The notes below the pieces were generated by a model that saw only the letters and a list, made by a program, of their open reading frames with translations, made no database searches and was not told where the DNA came from. Of a stretch of 64,000 bases of DNA, positions 51,482 through 59,521 are shown piece after piece (positions within the stretch are counted from its first letter, which is position 1; each line of letters starts with the position of its first letter). The stretch spans positions 1 through 64,000 of the forward strand of contig JANNXJ010000001.1 in the NCBI GenBank assembly GCA_031409515.1, written 5' to 3'. This DNA comes from SHZI01 sp031409515 (GTDB lineage: Bacteria > Pseudomonadota > Gammaproteobacteria > Steroidobacterales > GCA-2729495). A program made the position numbers and the translations under genes.

Positions 51482-52153
51482 ATGGCCACGCGGGCGGTAG
51501 TTCTCCTGTCAGGGGGCATGGATTCTGCCACCTGTCTGGCCTTGGCCCGGCAGGCTGGCTGCGAGTGCCACGCCCTGAGTTTTGACTACGGCCAGCGCCA
51601 CCGGGCCGAGCTGGACGCCGCGAAGCGGATGGCCCTGACGCTGGGTGCTGTGGAACACCGGACCCTGACGATTGGGCTGGGGGACTTTGGCGGCTCCGCC
51701 CTGACCGATCAGCAGCTTGCGGTCCCCACGGTTGCCGGTTCCGGCATCCCCATCACCTACGTCCCGGCCCGCAACACGGTCTTTCTGGCCTTTGCGCTGG
51801 GCCTCGCCGAGGTGCTGGATGCCGACCGCATCTACGCGGGGATGAATGCCATCGATTACTCGGGCTACCCGGACTGCAGGCCCGCGTATCTGGAGGCGTT
51901 CCAGCGGCTGGCCGACCTGGCCACGCGGCGAGGAGTGGAGGGCCGGCCCATTGTGGTGCATACGCCTTTGTTGCTGATGAGCAAGGCGGACATCGTCCGG
52001 ACCGGCCAGGGGCTGGGGGTGGACTTCGGCGCCACCGTCTCCTGTTACCAGGCCACGGAGGCAGGGGAAGCCTGCGGAAACTGTGATGCCTGCCGCCTGA
52101 GAGCGGCCGGATTTGCTGCGGCCGGCGTGGCGGATCCCACGCGCTATCGCTAA
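51482..52153 (+). CDS. queC: 7-cyano-7-deazaguanine synthase QueC
   Basis: A 223-residue PP-loop ATPase. VVLLSGGMDSATCLALARQ at the N-terminus, YVPARNTVFLAFALGLAEV, and the zinc-binding cysteines in SCYQATEAGEACGNCDACRLR define QueC. It makes preQ0 from CDG. The ATG at 51482 gives the exact family N-terminus although the frame is open upstream. Confidence 0.96.
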   Translation: MATRAVVLLSGGMDSATCLALARQAGCECHALSFDYGQRHRAELDAAKRMALTLGAVEHRTLTIGLGDFGGSALTDQQLAVPTVAGSGIPITYVPARNTVFLAFALGLAEVLDADRIYAGMNAIDYSGYPDCRPAYLEAFQRLADLATRRGVEGRPIVVHTPLLLMSKADIVRTGQGLGVDFGATVSCYQATEAGEACGNCDACRLRAAGFAAAGVADPTRYR

Positions 52154-52214
52154 GATGCGGCGCATCGTCTCTCCACTCCACATCCTCCACAGGCAGGGAT
52201 CCGGTATTCACATG

Positions 52215-52290
52215 GGGCCGTTAGCTCAGTTGGTAGAGCAGCGGACTTTTAATCCGTTGGTCGATGGTTCAAATCCATCACGGCCCACCA
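52215..52290 (+). tRNA. tRNA-Lys(TTT), likely integration target
   Basis: A 76-base tRNA with CCA encoded. Acceptor GGGCCGT pairs with ACGGCCC, the anticodon loop CTTTTAA gives TTT, and the T-arm is GGTTCAAATCC. Accessory DNA begins right after it, so its 3' end is a plausible attachment site. I did not find a second copy of that 3' end before position 64000. Confidence 0.97.
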
Positions 52291-52337
52291 TTATTTTCAA
52301 TTAGTTACGCGGTGGGCAGGATTTCGCTTTTCCGGCG

Positions 52338-52355
52338 TGTAAGCACAGTGTAAGC
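52338..52355 (+). repeat. TGTAAGC repeat pair near the element left end
   Basis: TGTAAGC occurs at 52338-52344 and 52349-52355, 11 bases apart, 48 bases after tRNA-Lys. The same pair with the same spacing is found upstream of the integrase at 63873-63890. Such paired short direct repeats at both ends are typical of arm-type binding sites for tyrosine integrases or their partner proteins. Confidence 0.6.
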
Positions 52356-52916
52356 AGGCTGACCCAAACCAAGGGGTTTCCACTGTGCATTTGGCAATCG
52401 AATGATCAGAGCGAACTAGTTCACCCGTTCAGCCTCGCAGGCTTTCGCCGCGAGCACTGCCATGGGTCCCTTTTGGCACCCCCCGGCAGGGGCAAATCCC
52501 TTCCCGTCCGATTCGGCTACACCCTCCATCCGCCGCTGCCACAAAAACAAAGGCGCAGCCTTGAGTCGCTCAGGACAAAGGCGGGCTGACCCCGACCCAC
52601 TGCCAGGGTCAGCTCTCAGCATCGCGCCAGACCTGCCGCCGTAAGGGCAAAGAGCTACGATCTCGCTGGGCCCTTGCTGGGGTGGCGGGTCGGGCTTTCG
52701 AGGGCTGGGTGCCCACTGTCCGCCGTGGCAACCCGGCTATCCTGAAAAAATATGTTAGCAATAGATCGGCGGGGATAAGCGGAGGGCAGTCGGGGGGTCG
52801 TGAAAAAAGATGTTTTCATTATTAAACGGGGCGGGGGTGGGGATATCGAAAACGCGAATACGGACGGCGACCCGTGAAGCGGGCGGGCGGCATTACTAAG
52901 AAATCTTGCGCGAGCG
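52356..52916. other. Non-coding left part of the element
   Basis: This stretch separates the repeat pair from the Het-C-like gene's 3' end. Short open frames occur (such as 52416-52622 on the reverse strand) but have no recognisable start signals or domains. I see no RNA gene or terminator that I can defend. The A-rich patch at 52744-52755 and T-rich patch near 52810 stand out only in base composition. Confidence 0.4.
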
Positions 52917-54509
52917 CTACAACGGCGTCATTACGACCCGGAATGCAGGCAGATTTGCCGAGGAATACGTCTGGACTTGGAATGTTGTGATTCCCGACTG
53001 ATTCGAAAGTGCCCCATTCAGGACGATTGTGCTGAAAGGCCAAAGGTAGGTATCTGCTGTTGCCGGGTCATCCGCCTGGACGCGAATCCAGAATCGCCCT
53101 CCATTCGAGATAGAAATAGGGGTAGTAGAAGTATTCCAGGTCCAACTGAGTGTCGGAAAACTTGGATCAATGAAGAAATCCTGAATATTCTTAAGATTGG
53201 CCGCAGTCAAACTTATCCACTTGTCCCGCTGGAGTTGCGATGGAGTTCCGCCAGTATCTGATATGACGGAAACGATGACGCCCCTATTAGTCCTGCCAGC
53301 CAAGCCATTTTCGTTATAAATTGGAAGTTCGAGTTCAGTCAATGCATAGGCACCGCCCGTAGGAACGTCAATCGCCACGGACACCATGCCGTTTTGTCTG
53401 TCCGGCCCAAAAAATCCCCTTATGCGCCCAATTTCGGGACCGGAGCAGCTAATACTCCGGTTGGCCCCCGATCCGTTGAAGGTGCAAAACTGACCATTCC
53501 CGAGAGTGTTGACCACGAATGGAGGTAACGGTGGTGCAACGTCCATAAGGCCGTAGATCGCATTGTCGTTACCTTGAAGATCTCCCAGAATGTCATTGAC
53601 GTACTGGACGGTCGCCCTAAGAGCAAGAAATCTGGCGTTAATGTAGTTCTCTCGGACGCTCGAATCCTTATTGAGGCCTGCGCCCGCGAATACGCCCGGC
53701 GCCGATGTCGAAGACCCATGCTTGCATTTATTAACGTCCGGTCCCGACGGTGGCTCCCAGGTATATTTCCAGTCGATATTGTCAGTGACCTGAGTCTTGC
53801 TGAAATATCCGCTCGTTAAAGGCGTGGAGTAAGAAATCAGACCGAAAAGATTGCAGGTCTCGCCAATTTCCACGTCACTCTGAAATCCATAGGTGTCAGC
53901 CTTGCCGAGGGGAGCAAGCCCCGATTCACCGCGCTCAACCCAGGTCGAATGCGCATAGAAATCCTGCACGCTGTGCAGCGCCTGACCCAGCGTTGTTCTC
54001 AAGCCAGCAAACCCTTGGGGATACGATCCGCGTGCTGCGAGCCTGGAGAGTACGACGATCTCCTTGCGAAGATTTATTAACCTCGTGTTCCCCGCGGTGA
54101 ATGTGTCCCGATCAAAGTGAACTTCGGAGTCGTCCATGAACTCCGTATCGGTGTTGCGATCGGCGGCCTCAATTTCGCTAATGGCTTTATCAGAAAACGT
54201 GACCGGTGCACCACTTACCATGCCTTGTACCTGCGTGCCATTCGCGCCGCTTGTCAGCGCAGTTCTGGTAATCTCCTCATGGTTGGCCTCCCCGGGAAGG
54301 GGAACGAAAGCGAAGACCACCTTCTCAACCGTGAACGCAACGACGGGACCGGACGCCATAAGGGCCGCCACTCCGAAAATCCCAGCAACCAGTAACGCCC
54401 GTAGTAACTTTCGAGCGACCTCCTGCAGTGCTTCGATCTGCGTTGTGAGCAATACCCCAGTCCTTGCAATAGTTCTATTTCTGAAGGCACAAGATGTCAT
54501 CGGCATCAC
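52917..54509 (-). CDS. Exported Het-C-like domain protein
   Basis: A 530-residue protein with an N-terminal hydrophobic segment (about 36-60) indicating export. The N-terminal half resembles Het-C / zinc phospholipase C-like domains: NHEEITRTAL (His77), EVHFDRDTF (His131), and LGQALHSVQDFYAHSTWVE (His179, Asp183, His187), residues that could bind metal. The C-terminal half is beta-rich and Ig-like. The GTG start overlaps the upstream stop (GTGA); an ATG follows at 54506. Bacterial Het-C proteins are little studied; membrane or lipid action is only inferred. It is the last gene of a three-gene operon. Confidence 0.7.
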   Translation of the reverse strand: MMPMTSCAFRNRTIARTGVLLTTQIEALQEVARKLLRALLVAGIFGVAALMASGPVVAFTVEKVVFAFVPLPGEANHEEITRTALTSGANGTQVQGMVSGAPVTFSDKAISEIEAADRNTDTEFMDDSEVHFDRDTFTAGNTRLINLRKEIVVLSRLAARGSYPQGFAGLRTTLGQALHSVQDFYAHSTWVERGESGLAPLGKADTYGFQSDVEIGETCNLFGLISYSTPLTSGYFSKTQVTDNIDWKYTWEPPSGPDVNKCKHGSSTSAPGVFAGAGLNKDSSVRENYINARFLALRATVQYVNDILGDLQGNDNAIYGLMDVAPPLPPFVVNTLGNGQFCTFNGSGANRSISCSGPEIGRIRGFFGPDRQNGMVSVAIDVPTGGAYALTELELPIYNENGLAGRTNRGVIVSVISDTGGTPSQLQRDKWISLTAANLKNIQDFFIDPSFPTLSWTWNTSTTPISISNGGRFWIRVQADDPATADTYLWPFSTIVLNGALSNQSGITTFQVQTYSSANLPAFRVVMTPL

Positions 54510-55561
54510 TCCACAAACATCTGCAACGTCGCCGTTGCAACTTCAGCAGGATTGGCCACGGAAACCGCTTCCATCGCAATCGTATAGGGCCCGAAGGTCT
54601 CGGGAAGCGTGGAGGCCGTCAATCGCGTAGTGACTTCGGTAACAAGACCGGTTCGCAGGCTCACTACCCACGGCCCCTTCTGTCCCGACAGTTCAGCGGG
54701 AAGCGACAGCAACACCTTATAGTCGCCCCTTATTCCCGTAGCTGGCGTGATCCGCAGGGTTACATCAACTTCCTCGCCCCGTGCCAACCGGGCATGGGCG
54801 GGAAGAATCCTGAGGGCTAGCGCCGGCGGCCTGTACAGGCGGGCTGACCGCCACACCACCTGCTGCGAGTCGGCTTCGCCGATCGCAACAATTTCCACAG
54901 TGAACGGTTCAAGCGGTGTCGTGACGCCGGCGATAAACTCTGTGGACTCCGCGTCTTGAGGGTATGCGCGAATCAGGGCGGCCTCCGCAAGCACCGCGCT
55001 GCTGGCGCTCAGAAATCGATAGCTTGCGGCGCCAACGTTGCCGTAAATATTCATCCGCATCACTATATTGATGCCGCCCAGGGGGCTTTCGCCCTGGATT
55101 GGAAACGAGCCCTCGTGCTCGGGACGGCCACCGTCCTCGAGAAAAGTCAGTGGACCGATGCGCGGCGCATCTACCCCCGTCCCTAGACCCATCGGTTGAC
55201 CGAAAAAGGAGAACGTCAGCGCCTTCGAGTCAAAGGCAACCAACCGATCCTGTCGGATCGTAAATGTGTCGCTAGGGCGAATAAACGCACCGGCATCTAT
55301 GCCCTCGACGGTGACTGCCGCATCAACTACTTTCGTCGTTGCCACGGCACTCGATACAGTAAACGATGCCATCTTGTACGACTGCATGTCACCCCGGACG
55401 CGCAGCCTGTAGGTGTAGTCATACGCAGTACGTCCAGTGCGAGTGGTGGAGACGAGGTCGAAGCCCTCAACGGTCGGCGCTGCCTGCACAGAAAGTGGGA
55501 ACAGCGCCGCAGTCACCAGCCAGCCAAGAGCTATGGTGCGCATCTTCTGAAGTCCCTTCAT
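54506..55561 (-). CDS. Exported protein of unknown function in the Het-C operon
   Basis: A 351-residue protein with a signal peptide (MRTIALGWLVTAALFPLSVQA). The mature part is beta-rich throughout, and the C-terminal 90 residues (LALRILPAHARLARGEEVDV then LLSLPAELSG) look like an Ig-like or fibronectin-like domain. I do not recognise the family. It overlaps the CTERM gene upstream and the Het-C-like gene downstream by 4 bases each, so the three products are probably made together. Confidence 0.65.
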   Translation of the reverse strand: MKGLQKMRTIALGWLVTAALFPLSVQAAPTVEGFDLVSTTRTGRTAYDYTYRLRVRGDMQSYKMASFTVSSAVATTKVVDAAVTVEGIDAGAFIRPSDTFTIRQDRLVAFDSKALTFSFFGQPMGLGTGVDAPRIGPLTFLEDGGRPEHEGSFPIQGESPLGGINIVMRMNIYGNVGAASYRFLSASSAVLAEAALIRAYPQDAESTEFIAGVTTPLEPFTVEIVAIGEADSQQVVWRSARLYRPPALALRILPAHARLARGEEVDVTLRITPATGIRGDYKVLLSLPAELSGQKGPWVVSLRTGLVTEVTTRLTASTLPETFGPYTIAMEAVSVANPAEVATATLQMFVE

Positions 55562-56115
55562 CGCATCGATTCGTTTCTAAGCCGGGCGCTGATGCCCCTT
55601 CTGCCAATGAGCGAGCCGAAGGCCGTGATCAGCAGCCAAAAGGTTGCGGGAAGCGGTACCGCTGACGTCGACCCCGAATCAAGGACGTCGAACGTGTCCG
55701 GGTCGACAATGTTAAAGGCTTGGGAGCCGGGGCTGCCGGTTCCGAGAAAATCAAACTGCACCAAGAAGCCAGACTGGCTAGCGCCGATTGCCAATCCGGT
55801 AGCAGTGTTGAGCGAGTCAAAGTAGCCGTCATCGGGAAGGTTATTGTCGGGCTGCGCGACGAGCGAGTCCCAGTCGACCGGTGAACCATTGACCACCAGA
55901 TTGGCGTACTGGGTCCGGTCGAAGAACACCGTGAACTCTCGCAAGGCGGAGCCCAGCGTGTCGTTCGTCACCGTGTAGTCGTACTGCCAGGTAGTGTCAG
56001 ACGAGTTGAGCACACTGTAGGTGACGGTGGTGGCTTGAGCCATCTCTGGCGCCATTGCAAAGAGACCAATACCGACCACTGCGATCCCGAGAGTCCGGGC
56101 TAGATGACACTTCAT
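55558..56115 (-). CDS. VPLPA-CTERM protein, first gene of the Het-C operon
   Basis: A 185-residue exported protein. Its signal peptide (LGIAVVGIGLFAMAPEMAQA) precedes a beta-rich domain (VTYSVLNSSDTTWQYDYTVT), and the C-terminus has VPLPATFWLLITAFGSLIG followed by Arg-Arg. This is a VPLPA-CTERM sorting signal, although the tail after it is longer than usual. GAGGA lies seven bases before the ATG. A host exosortase would be needed. It is translationally coupled to the next gene. Confidence 0.75.
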   Translation of the reverse strand: MKCHLARTLGIAVVGIGLFAMAPEMAQATTVTYSVLNSSDTTWQYDYTVTNDTLGSALREFTVFFDRTQYANLVVNGSPVDWDSLVAQPDNNLPDDGYFDSLNTATGLAIGASQSGFLVQFDFLGTGSPGSQAFNIVDPDTFDVLDSGSTSAVPLPATFWLLITAFGSLIGRRGISARLRNESMR

Positions 56116-56359
56116 GAAACAGTCCTCGCGAGAAACGCTTCTTGTTATTTGGGAGAGGCCAGCTCAAGTCTGGTTGCTCACGCACGAGCTACCCGCTGCC
56201 AAGCAACATACACGGGAGGGGGTATAACTGCCATCACCCGAACGGACGACGCCACAGCGACTTAACTTAAGCCCCGAGTAGGCTAGGACTGTCGACATCT
56301 CTCAGAGCGTCACCGCGCTCTCAAAACCAAGAGGTTCTGAGACGCCATTGGGGACCTGA

Positions 56360-56428
56360 CTCTCACGCTGGCTCTTCAGCTCTGCTCTGGGCCTGATGGC
56401 CGTGATGCGCAGGAAGATCAGCAGCTAA
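56360..56428 (+). pseudogene. Detached VPLPA-CTERM tail (left copy)
   Basis: An open frame without a start encodes WLFSSALGLMAVMRRKISS and a TAA stop. This matches the hydrophobic helix and basic end of a CTERM sorting signal, but the rest of the gene is missing and a TGA precedes it. A UUCG-loop terminator follows at 56455, as expected after a real gene end. It looks like a remnant. Confidence 0.55.
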
Positions 56429-56454
56429 CGGCTACCCGCAGACTGCGCCAGGGG

Positions 56455-56480
56455 ACCCGCTTCGGCGGGTTTCTTGTTTC
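56455..56480 (+). terminator. Intrinsic terminator with TTCG tetraloop
   Basis: ACCCGC (56455-56460) pairs with GCGGGT (56465-56470) around TTCG, followed by TTTCTTGTTT. It lies 26 bases after the left CTERM tail stop codon and before the hypothetical gene at 56632. Confidence 0.75.
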
Positions 56481-56631
56481 TGGGGCCAGGGCGGCACCTG
56501 AGCTAGCGGAGTATCTAGTAACCTGATGCAGATTCCGTATCACCCAGAGAGCCGGTACCTCATGCGAGCATTGTCTCGCCAATAGCGGCAAAGCCTCATC
56601 AACTGCGACCAATTCGGCACGAAAGCAGATC

Positions 56632-57132
56632 ATGAACTTTAACGACTTCGATATGGACTTTCTCCGGCAGGCAGTGGCTTTGGTAGATGCGAGCCTTGAG
56701 CGTCTAGATAGAAGGGCTAACGCCAGTCCTGACCCGGATCAGTTCGGAATCTTCGACGAGATGGAATACATCACTGGCTTTGGTTTTGTAGCTTGCCAAG
56801 CGTATGCCACGGCAGCGGTGAGTGGGAGCAAGCTGAGGGGCAAGAAGCGTGAGGCTTTGATGCTAGGTCCAAAGCATAGGACGGGGCGACCCATGACCGA
56901 GCTGATAAATGCTGCTGCCAATCACTGGAAGCATAGTCCCGAGTGGTCTCTCGACACCCCGACAACCCAGTCCAAGCAAACGCTCGAAGTATTCTCAAGT
57001 CTTGGCGTCGATACGAATCGTGGCTCATATCCGGTAGGAAATATGCTGCACAAGATACTTGCTCCGCATCCGGCTCGGTTCGCGAAACTGATCCCGTTCT
57101 TGACGCAGTGGCGGAATGCACTGCCGAAGTGA
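56632..57132 (+). CDS. Hypothetical protein between two CTERM tails
   Basis: A 166-residue soluble protein that I do not recognise. It is rich in helix-forming segments (MDFLRQAVALVDASLERLDRR), has no signal peptide or membrane segment, and a central block (TGFGFVACQAYATAAVSGSK, then HWKHSPEW). The lower GC and the flanking CTERM tail remnants suggest that it arrived as a unit. Its stop codon lies just before the right-hand CTERM tail. Confidence 0.55.
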   Translation: MNFNDFDMDFLRQAVALVDASLERLDRRANASPDPDQFGIFDEMEYITGFGFVACQAYATAAVSGSKLRGKKREALMLGPKHRTGRPMTELINAAANHWKHSPEWSLDTPTTQSKQTLEVFSSLGVDTNRGSYPVGNMLHKILAPHPARFAKLIPFLTQWRNALPK

Positions 57133-57193
57133 AATCGCGGTCTGGCTCCTCGGCTCCGCCCTCGGCCTGATGGGGTGGATGCGGCGCCGTTAG
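57116..57193 (+). pseudogene. Detached VPLPA-CTERM tail (right copy)
   Basis: A short frame ending IAVWLLGSALGLMGWMRRR and TAG closely matches the membrane helix and Arg end of VPLPA-CTERM signals (usual form VPLPAAVWLLGSALLG). The Val-Pro-Leu-Pro part is missing and the frame runs into the end of the preceding gene. It is about three-quarters identical at base level to the left copy at 56369-56415. Confidence 0.6.
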
Positions 57194-57233
57194 GCTTAGA
57201 AGAGGGCGGCGCGGGGCATCCGAGGACGATAAT

Positions 57234-57425
57234 GTGAAAAAAATGGTCGCCTATGCTTTCGGACTTTTGGGCTTCCTGATGCAAGGCATGGCGGTCATTG
57301 GCATCCCCGTTTATGTGCTTTTTCTCGGTGGTTCCCTGTGGTGGCCTTTCGCAGCTTTCCCACTCGGCTTTGCAGGGATGCTGTCTATTTCGATAATGAG
57401 TAACATGCTCAAAGCCGATGGGTAA
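57234..57425 (+). CDS. Small two-helix membrane protein
   Basis: A 63-residue protein with two hydrophobic segments (AYAFGLLGFLMQGMAVIGIP and LWWPFAAFPLGFAGMLSISI). It starts with GTG, or ATG at 57243. No family is recognised. It precedes a second small membrane protein by 57 bases in the same direction. Confidence 0.5.
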   Translation: MKKMVAYAFGLLGFLMQGMAVIGIPVYVLFLGGSLWWPFAAFPLGFAGMLSISIMSNMLKADG

Positions 57426-57482
57426 CACTTCTGGGGAAGGTGCTATCCCCACCCGCCCCGGCGGTCCTTCTGTGATGCCGAT

Positions 57483-57794
57483 ATGAAAACCAAGCCGTTT
57501 TCTGTAGCTCTGGGATTTGCCGTTGCTGCCGTTCTGATCGGTCTTCTCCCGATGCCATACGGCTACTACATGCTCCTGCGGACTGTACTGTGTGCCGTGG
57601 CGGCTTATGCGGCCTTCCTGCAGTCGAACCGCGCGAGCGGCTTGTTCTGGGTACTGCTCGCCTTGGCAGTGCTCTACAACCCGCTGATTCCCGTCTACCT
57701 CGGGCAGAAGCAAATCTGGATCATAGTTAACTTTGCTACGCTCGCAGTTCTGTGGCGAGTCCACCAGTTACTGCCCCCCAAGGACGCCGCCTGA
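57483..57794 (+). CDS. DUF6804-like small membrane protein
   Basis: A 103-residue protein with four predicted membrane segments. GLLPMPYGYYMLLRTVLCAV and LYNPLIPVYLGQKQIWII match the pattern of the DUF6804 family as I recall it. Function unknown. GC is lower than the backbone. It may form a small transcript with the protein at 57234. Confidence 0.6.
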   Translation: MKTKPFSVALGFAVAAVLIGLLPMPYGYYMLLRTVLCAVAAYAAFLQSNRASGLFWVLLALAVLYNPLIPVYLGQKQIWIIVNFATLAVLWRVHQLLPPKDAA

Positions 57795-57822
57795 CTTAAG
57801 TGCGGCGGGAGTTCTGATTGAC

Positions 57823-58335
57823 TCATTGCATCGGCACATAGTCCTCTTCGGATCCATCGCCCCATATCTGTTCAGCGCGCCAGCTAATCTCCGGGATCTT
57901 ATGAAGCACAGCACCCTGAAGCAGCACGAACGCGATTAAGGGTAATGATCCAACGATAAGGCCAAAGAATGCTGCGCCGAACCAGTTGGCGCTCATGTCG
58001 AAAGTAAAGTCATAGCGGCTTACAGCTTGAGGCGTCATCTTGTCTCGCCAGTAGTGACGCAAGAAAAGAAACACAATCGCACCTATGACTACCGACAAGG
58101 CAAACGCGGCAAACATCAGGGAACTCACTGTGCCCAGAAGGATACCGGCGAGTGGGTACCAGAAGTAGTCAAGGGCACTATCTGCGTGCCTGAAAGCACC
58201 GATCATTCCAAAGCCCAGCCCGCCCGCAGGCATCACGAAGATCAGAATTTTGAAGGTAAACCGGCGGTCTTCTCGCGATACCGTAAAGTCTGCAACAACG
58301 AACGCCGTGACTTTCCGAAATAGCTCCACAGTCAT
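57823..58335 (-). CDS. Multi-pass membrane protein of unknown function
   Basis: A 170-residue protein with about four membrane segments (KILIFVMPAGGLGFGMIGAF, FWYPLAGILLGTVSSLMFAA, FALSVVIGAIVFLFL, FFGLIVGSLPLIAFVLL). I do not recognise it. The start at 58335 overlaps the upstream gene by ATGA. It ends the leftward chain of small genes that begins downstream of the iteron-like cluster. Confidence 0.6.
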   Translation of the reverse strand: MTVELFRKVTAFVVADFTVSREDRRFTFKILIFVMPAGGLGFGMIGAFRHADSALDYFWYPLAGILLGTVSSLMFAAFALSVVIGAIVFLFLRHYWRDKMTPQAVSRYDFTFDMSANWFGAAFFGLIVGSLPLIAFVLLQGAVLHKIPEISWRAEQIWGDGSEEDYVPMQ

Positions 58336-58586
58336 GCATCCTCCTCGCCCCGAGAATTCTTCTGCGGCACATCTGCGACTACCTGCGGAGAGACCTTGCC
58401 CTGAAACAGCGACTGGTAGCATCGCCGGAGGCTGGCAGAGGGTTTAGCCAGCCCTTCAGACTGAAGCCGCGCCAGCTCTTCTCGATAACCACCATCGTAC
58501 GTTCCGCGCACAATTTCTAGCCACCCGTAGAACATGCTCGGACTCGCGGCGGCCTCAAGTCTTTTGATTCTGCTGTCCTTGCTCAT
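58332..58586 (-). CDS. Small hypothetical protein
   Basis: An 84-residue soluble protein (SKDSRIKRLEAAASPSMFYG), predicted mostly helical with charged ends. No domain is recognised. It overlaps its neighbours on both sides by 4 bases, which supports real translation as part of one operon. Confidence 0.5.
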   Translation of the reverse strand: MSKDSRIKRLEAAASPSMFYGWLEIVRGTYDGGYREELARLQSEGLAKPSASLRRCYQSLFQGKVSPQVVADVPQKNSRGEEDA

Positions 58587-58867
58587 GACCGCAGACGCCC
58601 GCTACTAGATCCTGCCGCCAATTGGGTCTCTTCCAGGGCTTGTATCCGTCGCTCCAGGTCGGTTGCCTCTATCGACCGTGCAAGTATCTGAAGTATGTAA
58701 GCCAACCGGCCCGCAGACTGCGCATCCGGCGACGGGCCAGCCGCTCGACGGGCAGCGCGATACAGCCTTCCGAGTTCAACACGCACCTTGCCAGCGCTAT
58801 CCAGGGAGCCCACGCGAACCTCAGCAGGTCGCAGGGGATGGGGGGCGACAGTTTCGTTGCTACTCAT
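58583..58867 (-). CDS. Small hypothetical protein
   Basis: A 94-residue protein. KVRVELGRLYRAARRAAG and the helical LARSIEATDLERRIQALEE look like a small DNA- or protein-binding helical protein, but no family is recognised. The start at 58867 is chosen as the ATG before the conserved-looking part; the frame is open upstream. It overlaps both neighbours. Confidence 0.5.
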   Translation of the reverse strand: MSSNETVAPHPLRPAEVRVGSLDSAGKVRVELGRLYRAARRAAGPSPDAQSAGRLAYILQILARSIEATDLERRIQALEETQLAAGSSSGRLRS

Positions 58868-59246
58868 GGGCTGCAGCGTCCAATTGCGTGCAGGTAACGG
58901 GGGATAGGGCGACACCTCCTGGGCCCGGGTGGCCCCCATCCGCGAGAGGGGACCCGTCCGGCCTCGTTTGCCCGGGTCGCCTGGGTTCCTCAAAAGGGGA
59001 CCCACATCCGGCCTCGTTCGCCGCCACGACTCGGCTTGTCTCGGCGGCCAGACCTGCCCTAGCCAAATCCTTTATGCGCGCCTCCTTAGCCTCGGATTCA
59101 GCCTGCTTGGCGGCTGCCAGCGTCCTTTCCATTTCCCGTACCTCAGCTAGTAAAGCCTGGCCTTGCGCTAAGCTGATCTGCGGCATTCGGTCCAGAGCGT
59201 TCCGGATCCAAGACAGCTGCGCCAGGATGACGCTCACTTGCATCAT
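58860..59246 (-). CDS. Hypothetical coiled-coil protein with a repeat-derived C-terminus
   Basis: A 128-residue protein. The first 75 residues form an Ala/Glu-rich coiled coil (LLAEVREMERTLAAAKQAESE). The Gly/Pro-rich C-terminal third is encoded by an imperfect direct repeat (58948-58972 and 58996-59022) read in two frames, which suggests recent duplication and possible frame change. Overlaps the next gene by 8 bases and the previous by 4. Confidence 0.45.
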   Translation of the reverse strand: MMQVSVILAQLSWIRNALDRMPQISLAQGQALLAEVREMERTLAAAKQAESEAKEARIKDLARAGLAAETSRVVAANEAGCGSPFEEPRRPGQTRPDGSPLADGGHPGPGGVALSPVTCTQLDAAAHE

Positions 59247-59491
59247 GGCGGACTCGTCAAGAATTCTAGCAGCGCTTCGGCCAAGTCGTCCTCGCCGGCC
59301 GAACCACCTCCCCGATTAACGAGGTGGCGAAGTTGACGCAGAGAACTGATTGGCTCATCGCCCCTAGTGCGTCGTGACTTGAAGTCTTCAGCATAGTCCA
59401 GTCCCAAGTCACCAACCGGATCGCCCCTATCGGCCTGCTTGATGAGCCACCTGCTGAATTTTGAGAAGTTTTCCACTGTTTGACCCTCCAT
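59243..59491 (-). CDS. YozE SAM-like fold protein
   Basis: An 82-residue protein. FSKFSRWLIKQADRGDPVGDLGLDYAED resembles YozE-type SAM-like domains (short helical proteins with a -DDPIGDL-like turn). It is the first gene downstream of the iteron-like cluster, reading leftward, so those repeats could be its operator. Start at 59491 is chosen at the beginning of the domain; the frame extends further up through the repeats. Confidence 0.55.
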   Translation of the reverse strand: MEGQTVENFSKFSRWLIKQADRGDPVGDLGLDYAEDFKSRRTRGDEPISSLRQLRHLVNRGGGSAGEDDLAEALLEFLTSPP

Positions 59492-59521
59492 GGTCAGGTG
59501 AACGCGAGAAGAACAGAGACC

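Noticed and set aside
52416..52622. Short reverse-strand frame of 68 codons after tRNA-Lys
   Set aside because: No clear ribosome site, domain or neighbour overlap supports it. It is left as non-coding sequence.
57186..57193. GTTAGGC resembling an integron attC core
   Set aside because: No matching complementary core site and no attC-like folded region were found on the other side. The bases are explained by the end of the CTERM tail.
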